This document shows positions 21,626 through 27,393 of a stretch of 27,393 bases of DNA, piece by piece (within the stretch, counting starts at the first letter, position 1; the number at the start of each line of letters is the position of its first letter). The position numbers and the translations under genes were made by a program. Source of the DNA: an uncultured Burkholderiales bacterium. Its GTDB lineage: Bacteria > Pseudomonadota > Gammaproteobacteria > Burkholderiales > Burkholderiaceae_C. The notes under the pieces are model-generated. The model was not told the origin of the DNA. It did not search any database and was given only the letters and a program-made list of their open reading frames with translations. The stretch lies in NCBI GenBank assembly GCA_903953985.1, contig CAJBLW010000104.1, forward strand, positions 1 through 27,393. Reading direction: 5' to 3'.

Positions 21626-22717
21626 TCAGGAGCTGAACAAGAAGTTCATCACGTCGCCATCTTTCACGACGTAGTCCTTGCCTTCGGCACGCATCTTGCC
21701 CGCGTCCTTGGCACCTTGCTCGCCTTTGAAGGCGATGAAGTCGTCAAAGGCGATGGTCTGGGCGCGGATGTAGCCTTTTTCAAAGTCGGTGTGGATCACG
21801 CCTGCAGCCTGCGGGCCGGTATCGCCCACATGGATGGTCCACGCGCGCACTTCTTTCACGCCTGCAGTGAAATAAGTTTGCAGACCCAGCAAGCCATAAG
21901 CAGAGCGGATCAGGCGGTTCAGGCCAGGCTCGTCTTGCCCCAATTCCCTCAAAAATTCCAATCGGTCCGCGTCGTCCATTTCGGACAACTCAGCTTCGAT
22001 CTTGGCGCAAATGGCCACCACAGGCGCGTTTTGCTTGGCGGCAAAGGCCTTGAGGCGGTCTAGGAAAGGGTTGTTCTCGAAACCGTCTTCCGACACGTTG
22101 GCCACGAACATGGCGGGCTTGGCGGTGATGAAGAAGAACTGCTTGAGTTCGACCCGCTCTTCTTTGCTGAAGTCGATGGTGCGCACCGGTTGGGTGTCAT
22201 TCAAAGCCGTCTGGCACTTTTCCAGAATCGCCATTTGCTTGACGGCTTCTTTGTCGCCCGAGCGGGCGATTTTGCTCACGCGGTGAATGGCTTTTTCGAC
22301 AGCGGCCAAGTCGGCCAGGCACAGTTCGGTCTGAATGACCTCGATGTCGGCAATCGGATCGACCTTGTTGGCCACATGGATGACGTTGTCGTCCTCAAAG
22401 CAGCGCACCACGTTGACGATGGCGTCGGTTTCGCGGATGTGCGCCAAAAATTTGTTGCCCAAGCCCTCGCCCGTGCTGGCCCCGGCCACCAGGCCGGCAA
22501 TGTCCACGAACTCCACAATGGCCGGCACGATGCGCTCGGGCTCAACGATTTCAGACAACTGCTGCAAGCGCAGGTCGGGCACCTCCACCACACCGGTGTT
22601 GGGCTCGATGGTGCAAAAGGGGTAGTTTTCAGCGGCGATGCCAGCTTTGGTCAGGGCGTTGAAAAGGGTGGATTTGCCCACATTGGGCAGACCCACGATG
22701 CCGCATTTGAGGCTCAT
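21626..22717 (-). CDS. ychF: Redox-regulated/ribosome-associated ATPase YchF (Obg-family)
   Basis: The 363-residue protein matches the near-universal YchF/OLA1 family in length and motifs: GLPNVGKST at 9-17 (P-loop), FVDIAGLV near 70-77 (G3), and NVSED where other G proteins have NKxD, the change that gives YchF its ATP preference. A C-terminal TGS domain is recognisable (AWTIHVGDTGPQAAGVIHTD ... VKDGDVMNFLF). In other bacteria it binds ribosomes and modulates stress responses. It is transcribed divergently from the ubiH-like gene across 134 bases and followed by a strong terminator. It marks the beginning of conserved chromosomal genes and shows nothing unusual. Confidence 0.97.
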   Translation of the reverse strand: MSLKCGIVGLPNVGKSTLFNALTKAGIAAENYPFCTIEPNTGVVEVPDLRLQQLSEIVEPERIVPAIVEFVDIAGLVAGASTGEGLGNKFLAHIRETDAIVNVVRCFEDDNVIHVANKVDPIADIEVIQTELCLADLAAVEKAIHRVSKIARSGDKEAVKQMAILEKCQTALNDTQPVRTIDFSKEERVELKQFFFITAKPAMFVANVSEDGFENNPFLDRLKAFAAKQNAPVVAICAKIEAELSEMDDADRLEFLRELGQDEPGLNRLIRSAYGLLGLQTYFTAGVKEVRAWTIHVGDTGPQAAGVIHTDFEKGYIRAQTIAFDDFIAFKGEQGAKDAGKMRAEGKDYVVKDGDVMNFLFSS

Positions 22718-22851
22718 GGAAGGCTTTCGGTGATTCGGGGAGAAGATTCAGAAATCAACCCGCGATTTTAACGGCACAACCCCAAGACACTGGCCAGGCC
22801 CCAAAGTCCCCGGCGGCCCAGCACCATGGGCCGCCTCCTTACAATGCTGGC

Positions 22852-24033
22852 ATGGCTCTTCCCCCTGACATTTGCATCCGTGGCGCTGGCATCGTGGGCC
22901 GCACTTTGGCTTTGCTGCTGGCCCGTGAACGGCTGAACGTGGCTTTGGTCGATTCACCCCAGCCCAACACGGCCCCCGACGTGCGCGCCTATTCGCTCAA
23001 CGGCGCAGCCAAGGCCTTGCTGCAAGACCTGCGCTGCTGGCCCGAGGCCCCCGCCGTCACGCCCGTGCATCAGATGCAAGTCTGGGGCGACGGTGGTGGC
23101 CAACTCAACTTCGGTGCCCGCGAGCAAGGCGTGGTTGAGCTCAACTGGATGGTGGATGTGCCGGTGCTGCAAGCGCTGCTGACCCAGGCCGTGCAGTTCC
23201 AGACCCAGATCCAAGTGGTGCAGGCACCGTTGCCAGCGCCGCTCACGGTAGTGTGTGAAGGTCGCGCCAGCCAAACACGCGCCGAGCTGGGGGTGGGCTT
23301 TGACATCGCACATTACGAGCAACACGCCTTGGCCACCCGCCTGATCTGCGCGCGGGCGCATGAGGGCATTGCCCGGCAATGGTTTGGCTGGAGCCAAGCG
23401 CCCGGCCTGGCTCAGCCGCAAGCCGAAGTGCTGGCCCTGCTGCCCTTGGGGGGAGAAGGCGGGCGCGAAGTCGCGCTGGTCTGGGCGGTGCACCCGCTGC
23501 GCGCGCAAGAATTGATGGCCATGCCCCAAGAAGTCTTTTCAGACGCACTTGCCCAAGCTTGTGGCCACGCCTTGGGCGGCATGCAACTGTCGGCCGAGCG
23601 TGCCGTGTGGCCACTGCAACTGGCCCGTGCCGAGCGCTGGACCGGCGCCATGCCGGGCCAAAACAAGCAAGCCTTTGCCTTGGCGGGCGATGCGGCCCAC
23701 GCCATGCACCCGCTGGCCGGTCAAGGCCTGAACGTGGGCCTAGGCGATGCGGCCGAGCTGGTGCGGGTGATCCGCGCCAAAGAATTTTGGCGGCCGCTGT
23801 ACGACCCCAAACTGCTGCGCCGCTACGAACGCGCACGCCAAGCCGATGTGCAGGCCATGGGCCTGGTCACCGATGGCCTGCAGCGCCTTTTTGCCCAGCC
23901 TGGTCCGATCTGGCAAAACCTGCGCAACTGGGGCATGCGGGGCTTTGACCGCAGCGGACCACTCAAACACTGGATGACGCTACGCGCCATGGGCCAAAGC
24001 ACCCCGCCAAGCCCCGCCAAGGCCACACGCTGA
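22852..24033 (+). CDS. UbiH/UbiF/VisC-family FAD-dependent hydroxylase
   Basis: The 393-residue flavoprotein is of the family that hydroxylates the ring during ubiquinone synthesis. GAGIVG is at 11-16, and the family signature GDAAHAMHPLAGQGLNVGLGD begins near residue 279. The middle DG motif is altered to CEGRASQTR near 135-143 (Glu for Asp). It lacks the aromatic-acid catabolic hydroxylase pattern seen in the monooxygenase at 8827-9972, and its neighbourhood (ychF, dsbC-like) is general, so a role in ubiquinone synthesis is more likely than catabolism. Which ring position it would act on is not clear, because beta-proteobacterial UbiH, UbiF and UbiM/UbiI-like enzymes overlap in sequence. 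Confidence 0.85.
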   Translation: MALPPDICIRGAGIVGRTLALLLARERLNVALVDSPQPNTAPDVRAYSLNGAAKALLQDLRCWPEAPAVTPVHQMQVWGDGGGQLNFGAREQGVVELNWMVDVPVLQALLTQAVQFQTQIQVVQAPLPAPLTVVCEGRASQTRAELGVGFDIAHYEQHALATRLICARAHEGIARQWFGWSQAPGLAQPQAEVLALLPLGGEGGREVALVWAVHPLRAQELMAMPQEVFSDALAQACGHALGGMQLSAERAVWPLQLARAERWTGAMPGQNKQAFALAGDAAHAMHPLAGQGLNVGLGDAAELVRVIRAKEFWRPLYDPKLLRRYERARQADVQAMGLVTDGLQRLFAQPGPIWQNLRNWGMRGFDRSGPLKHWMTLRAMGQSTPPSPAKATR

Positions 24034-24070
24034 TTCGTCTTTGTCTTTTTTGATCCCGAAAGTCCTCTCC

Positions 24071-24787
24071 ATGAAGTTCGTTCCCTCCAAACTGGCCCTG
24101 ATCGTGGCCACCATTGCCTTGTCGCTGGGCAGCGTGATGGCCCAGGAAGCGGCGATTCGCAAAAACCTGAGCGAGCGCCTGCCCAACCTGCCCAAAATCG
24201 ACGAGGTAAGCAAAACACCCATGAACGGCCTGTTCGAAATCCGCATGGGCAACGAGGTGATGTACAGCGATGCCGAGGGCAACTTCCTGATTCAGGGCGC
24301 GCTGATCGATGTGAAACAAAAGCGCAACCTGACCGAAGAGCGCATGGACAAACTCTCGGCCATCCCGTTTGACCAGTTGCCCATCAAAAATGCTTTCACC
24401 CAAGTGCGCGGGAACGGCAAACGCAAGCTGGTCGTGTTTGCCGACCCCAACTGCGGCTACTGCAAGCGCTTCGAAAAAGACTTGCAAAAGTTGGACAACG
24501 TGACCATTTACCACTTCCTCTACCCCATCCTGGGCGAGGACTCCAAGACCAAATCCAAAAACATCTGGTGCGCCAAAGACAAGGCCAAGGTCTGGAACGA
24601 CTGGATGATCAACGGCACCACGCCACCGGCCGCAAACTGCGATGCCTCGGCTGTGGATTCGGTCGTGGCCTTTGGGCAGAAAAACCGCATCACCGGCACA
24701 CCCTTGCTTTTGTTTGCCGATGGCTCTCGCGTCCCCGGTGCCGTGCCCATGGCCCAAGTTGAAAAATTGCTCAACGAGATCAAATGA
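24071..24787 (+). CDS. dsbC: DsbC-like periplasmic thiol:disulfide isomerase
   Basis: The 238-residue protein has a signal peptide (cleavage likely after SVMA, residue 24), an N-terminal dimerisation region (about 30-95), and a thioredoxin-fold domain. Active-site CGYC is at Cys128 and Cys131, the facing cis-proline is Pro211 (TGTP), and a second cysteine pair, Cys167 and Cys190, matches the structural disulfide of DsbC. It would reshuffle wrong disulfides in periplasmic proteins. The ATG at 24071 starts the signal peptide correctly; a longer frame from 24041 does not. Its stop overlaps the DUF3429 gene start as ATGA. Length and domain order fit DsbC rather than DsbG. Confidence 0.92.
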   Translation: MKFVPSKLALIVATIALSLGSVMAQEAAIRKNLSERLPNLPKIDEVSKTPMNGLFEIRMGNEVMYSDAEGNFLIQGALIDVKQKRNLTEERMDKLSAIPFDQLPIKNAFTQVRGNGKRKLVVFADPNCGYCKRFEKDLQKLDNVTIYHFLYPILGEDSKTKSKNIWCAKDKAKVWNDWMINGTTPPAANCDASAVDSVVAFGQKNRITGTPLLLFADGSRVPGAVPMAQVEKLLNEIK

Positions 24788-25251
24788 CATCCACACAGCC
24801 GCACCCAATGACCGAAGACCCGACCTGGCGGCTGATCCGCCGCTTGGGATACGCCGGGCTGATTCCTTTTGTGTTTTTGGCCTTGTGTCTGTGGCTGGTC
24901 GGCCCCGAACTGCACCCCTATGTGGCACTGTCCATGCAAAGCTATGGTGCGGTGATCGTGTCGTTTTTGGGTGGCATCCATTGGGGCGTGGGCTTTCGCA
25001 ACGCCTTGATCAGCCCCAACGCGCCACGCATCCACTTCACCTGGGGCGTCGCGCCCTCCCTGCTGGCCTGGGTGGGCGTGATGATGCCCGCCTTTGCAGG
25101 CTTGCCTCTGCTGGGCTTTGTGCTGATCGGCTGCTATGTGATGGACCGCCGAACATGGCCCGCCGCTGGCTTAGCCCCGTGGCTGCCCATGCGCTTGCAA
25201 CTGACCATCGTGGCCAGCCTGAGCTGCTTTTTAGCGGCAGGTGCAACTTAA
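24784..25251 (+). CDS. DUF3429-family membrane protein
   Basis: This is a 155-residue integral membrane protein with about four to five hydrophobic segments (near residues 24-40, 52-68, 88-107, 110-120 and 135-153). The SYGAVIVSFLGGIHWGVG segment around 53-70 is characteristic of proteins carrying DUF3429. No function is established for the family as far as I know. The start codon overlaps the dsbC stop by ATGA, suggesting translational coupling; an internal Met at residue 9 is an alternative start. Downstream, the peptidase gene begins 12 bases later. Confidence 0.85.
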   Translation: MTSTQPHPMTEDPTWRLIRRLGYAGLIPFVFLALCLWLVGPELHPYVALSMQSYGAVIVSFLGGIHWGVGFRNALISPNAPRIHFTWGVAPSLLAWVGVMMPAFAGLPLLGFVLIGCYVMDRRTWPAAGLAPWLPMRLQLTIVASLSCFLAAGAT

Positions 25252-25263
25252 ATATCAACACGC

Positions 25264-27048
25264 ATGAGCGCCATCCACTACACCGTTGAAGCCGCCGACC
25301 TGCGTGCGCATCTGTTCCGTGTCACCTTGACCATTGCGCAACCGCAGGCCCTGCAAACCTTGTCGCTGCCGGTGTGGATTCCAGGCAGTTATCTGGTGCG
25401 CGAGTTTTCTAAAAACCTGCAGCATCTGAGCGCTAAACAAGGCCGGCGCAGCGTGCCCATCACCCAGCAGGACAAGTGCACCTGGGCCATCGCTTGTAAG
25501 AGTGAACAACCCCTGGTGCTGAGCTACGAGGTCTATGCCTTTGACAATTCAGTGCGCACCGCCTGGCTGGACAGTCAAAGGGGTTTTTTCAATGGCACGA
25601 GTGTGTGCCTTCAGGTGCACGGACAAGAACAAGCGCCTCACCATCTGCAGCTGCAAGCCGTGAAGAGCCAACCCAGTTGGCAGGCGGCCACGGGCCTGGC
25701 GCCGCTCAAAATCGACAAAAAAGGATTTGGCCTTTACCAAGCCGCGAACTACGACACTCTGGTGGACTGCCCGGTGGAGCTGGGTCCGTTCTGGAGCGGC
25801 AGCTTCAACGCCTGTGGCGTGCCGCACCGCTTTGTGGTGGCGGGCGCTTTGCCCTCCTTTGACGGTGACCGGTTGTTGGCCGACACACAAAAAATTTGCG
25901 AAGCCGCCATTGGCTTTTGGCATGGCTCGGGCAAGGCAGCGGGCAAACAAACGCCTCATCACAACTACCTGTTCATGCTCAACGCCGTGCACGACGGCTA
26001 TGGCGGTCTGGAGCATCAAAACAGCACCGCGTTGATTTGCAAACGCGATGATTTGCCGCGCCACAATGGCCTGTCCTCCAGCCCCCGCAATAGAGAGGGC
26101 TACACCACGCTGCTAGGCCTAATCAGCCACGAGTATTTTCACACCTGGAACGTCAAGCAACTGCGCCCCGATGCGTTTGAGCGCTACGACTACACACAAG
26201 AAAACTACACGCAGTTGCTGTGGTTTTTTGAGGGCTTCACCAGCTATTACGACGACATTCTCTTGCGCCGTGCACGGCTGATTGACGACGCCACTTACAT
26301 CCAGCTACTGGGCAAGACCATCGCGCAGGTGCAGCAAACCCCGGGTCGCCATGTGCAAAGCGTCGCGCAGTCGAGCTTTGACGCCTGGGTCAAGTACTAC
26401 CGGCAGGATGAAAACACCGTCAACGCCACCGTGAGCTACTACACCAAGGGCGCACTGGTCGCGCTGTGTCTGGACCTGACGCTGCGCAGGGAATTCAAGC
26501 GAGAAGGCCTCACGCTGGACACCGTGATGCGCGGCCTGTGGAAGCGCTGCAAGGCCGGGCCCCTGCGCGAGCAGGACTTGCTGGACGAGCTGCAAGCCGT
26601 GACCGGGCGCTGCTGGACGGGCGAGATCCAGCGCTGGGTACACAGCACACAAGAGCTGCCATTGCGCGAATTGCTGACAGAGCATGGCATCCAGGTTGAC
26701 GCCGAGACTTCGGGCATGGCGCAGCGCCTGGGCCTGCGCGTGAGCGAAATCGGGGGCAGTGTGCAGGTCAAGGGCGTGTTGCGCGCAAGCGCCGCGGAAA
26801 CGGCTGGATTGGCCGCTGGCGACGAATGGCTGGGGCTAGAGGTTGGCGCCAAAGGCCAAGGCGGCTGCTGGCGGCTGAGCAAGCTCGAGGAACTGCCCGC
26901 GCTGCTGGGCAAAGAGCGCAAATTGATGGCACTGGTATCACGTGACAGGCGCTTGCTGCGCCTGCCACTCACTGTGCCCGGGCAAGCGAGTCACTGGCAG
27001 CTGAGCGTGCCCAAGGACCGCCCAGCCCATCAGTGGCCTGCGGCCTGA
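25264..27048 (+). CDS. M61-family (glycyl aminopeptidase-like) metallopeptidase with PDZ domain
   Basis: The 594-residue protein matches the M61 peptidase family. An N-terminal beta domain contains LPVWIPGSYLVREFSKN (35-51). The gluzincin core has GGLEHQNS at 247-254, zinc ligands His289 and His293 in HEYFH with catalytic Glu290, and probable third ligand Glu323 (FFEGFTSYY). A C-terminal PDZ-like region (about 480-560, with GVLRASAAETAGLAAGDEWLG) follows. No signal peptide is evident, so the enzyme is probably cytoplasmic. It begins 12 bases after the DUF3429 gene, and its stop is one base from the convergent ligase stop. Confidence 0.92.
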   Translation: MSAIHYTVEAADLRAHLFRVTLTIAQPQALQTLSLPVWIPGSYLVREFSKNLQHLSAKQGRRSVPITQQDKCTWAIACKSEQPLVLSYEVYAFDNSVRTAWLDSQRGFFNGTSVCLQVHGQEQAPHHLQLQAVKSQPSWQAATGLAPLKIDKKGFGLYQAANYDTLVDCPVELGPFWSGSFNACGVPHRFVVAGALPSFDGDRLLADTQKICEAAIGFWHGSGKAAGKQTPHHNYLFMLNAVHDGYGGLEHQNSTALICKRDDLPRHNGLSSSPRNREGYTTLLGLISHEYFHTWNVKQLRPDAFERYDYTQENYTQLLWFFEGFTSYYDDILLRRARLIDDATYIQLLGKTIAQVQQTPGRHVQSVAQSSFDAWVKYYRQDENTVNATVSYYTKGALVALCLDLTLRREFKREGLTLDTVMRGLWKRCKAGPLREQDLLDELQAVTGRCWTGEIQRWVHSTQELPLRELLTEHGIQVDAETSGMAQRLGLRVSEIGGSVQVKGVLRASAAETAGLAAGDEWLGLEVGAKGQGGCWRLSKLEELPALLGKERKLMALVSRDRRLLRLPLTVPGQASHWQLSVPKDRPAHQWPAA

Positions 27049-27049
27049 C

Positions 27050-27393
27050 TCACTTTCCGCGCAAATCCACCACGCGTTTGGCCTTGCCCTGGCTGCGCTC
27101 GACGCCGCCTTCGGCCTTGAGCTCGATCGCCACGCTCGAGCCAATGTAGACCTTGATCTCGTGCTGCAGCTGCTTGGCAGCCGCTCGCGCTTCGATGCTC
27201 TCTGGCGACACGCCGGGCTTGGTTTCGATCAGCACTTTCAGGTCGTCCATCGGGCCTTCACGGGTCAGGACGCATTGGTAGTGCGGGGCCAGCTCAGCGC
27301 GCTTCAAGATCAGCTCTTCGATCTGGCTTGGGAACACGTTCACACCCCGGATGATCATCATGTCATCGCTGCGGCCGGTGATTTTTTCCATGC
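27050..27393 (-). CDS. paaK: Phenylacetate-CoA ligase family, C-terminal fragment (5' end outside window)
   Basis: The visible 114 residues are the C-terminal domain of a PaaK-type AMP-forming aryl-CoA ligase. The hinge motif KITGRSDDM and the following IIRGVNVFPSQIEE are characteristic of the family, which activates phenylacetate to phenylacetyl-CoA. The frame is open to the window edge, so the ATG visible at 27391 is internal. Only one base separates its stop from that of the M61 peptidase and no terminator lies between them. Related ligases for other aryl acids share this domain, so the substrate is probable rather than certain. It is not obviously part of the island. Confidence 0.85.
   Translation of the reverse strand, partial: MEKITGRSDDMMIIRGVNVFPSQIEELILKRAELAPHYQCVLTREGPMDDLKVLIETKPGVSPESIEARAAAKQLQHEIKVYIGSSVAIELKAEGGVERSQGKAKRVVDLRGK

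Overview
The window looks like chromosomal DNA of a betaproteobacterium, most likely Burkholderiales and probably Comamonadaceae. This rests on moderately GC-rich coding sequence, two orphan Bug/TctC-type periplasmic receptors, and the run ychF / ubiH-like / dsbC-like / DUF3429 / M61 peptidase / paaK-like. The taxonomic call is an inference from gene content. I saw no rRNA, tRNA, CRISPR array, insertion sequence or phage gene.

Layout. (A) 1-4414, minus strand: a Bug receptor followed by the large (Mo), medium (FAD) and small (2Fe-2S, cut by the window edge) subunits of a xanthine-dehydrogenase-family hydroxylase. (B) 4526-5338, plus: an IclR-type regulator divergent from block A. (C) 5544-8792, plus: a two-domain extradiol-type VOC dioxygenase, a 77-residue protein, a Rieske oxygenase and its VanB-type reductase. 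(D) 21453-8827, minus: thirteen tightly packed genes: ABC ATPase, solute-binding protein, permease, SDR, cupin, alpha/beta hydrolase, second IclR regulator, ThDP enzyme, aspartate-dehydrogenase-like protein, aldehyde dehydrogenase, second Bug receptor, divergent SDR and FAD monooxygenase. Blocks C and D converge at about 8.8 kb. (E) 21559-27393: a strong terminator, then general genes: ychF (minus), a UbiH-family hydroxylase, a DsbC-like isomerase, a DUF3429 membrane protein and an M61 peptidase (all plus), and the end of a phenylacetate-CoA ligase (minus).

Blocks A-D read as one catabolic island for an aromatic or N-heteroaromatic acid whose identity I cannot fix. The parts suggest uptake (ABC transporter, Bug receptors), hydroxylation next to a ring nitrogen or oxidation of an aldehyde (Mo enzyme), ring oxygenation (Rieske system, FAD monooxygenase), dehydrogenation (SDRs), ring cleavage (VOC enzyme), hydrolysis (alpha/beta hydrolase), and a lower route that could run from amino acid to 2-oxo acid to aldehyde to acid (AspDH-like, ThDP enzyme, ALDH).

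The strongest unexpected signal is regulatory. An exact 18-bp sequence lies just before the start codons of the first genes of blocks C and D. Related GTTTC...GAAAC dyads lie beside it in block C and in the A/B divergent promoter. This ties all blocks into one probable IclR-type regulon.
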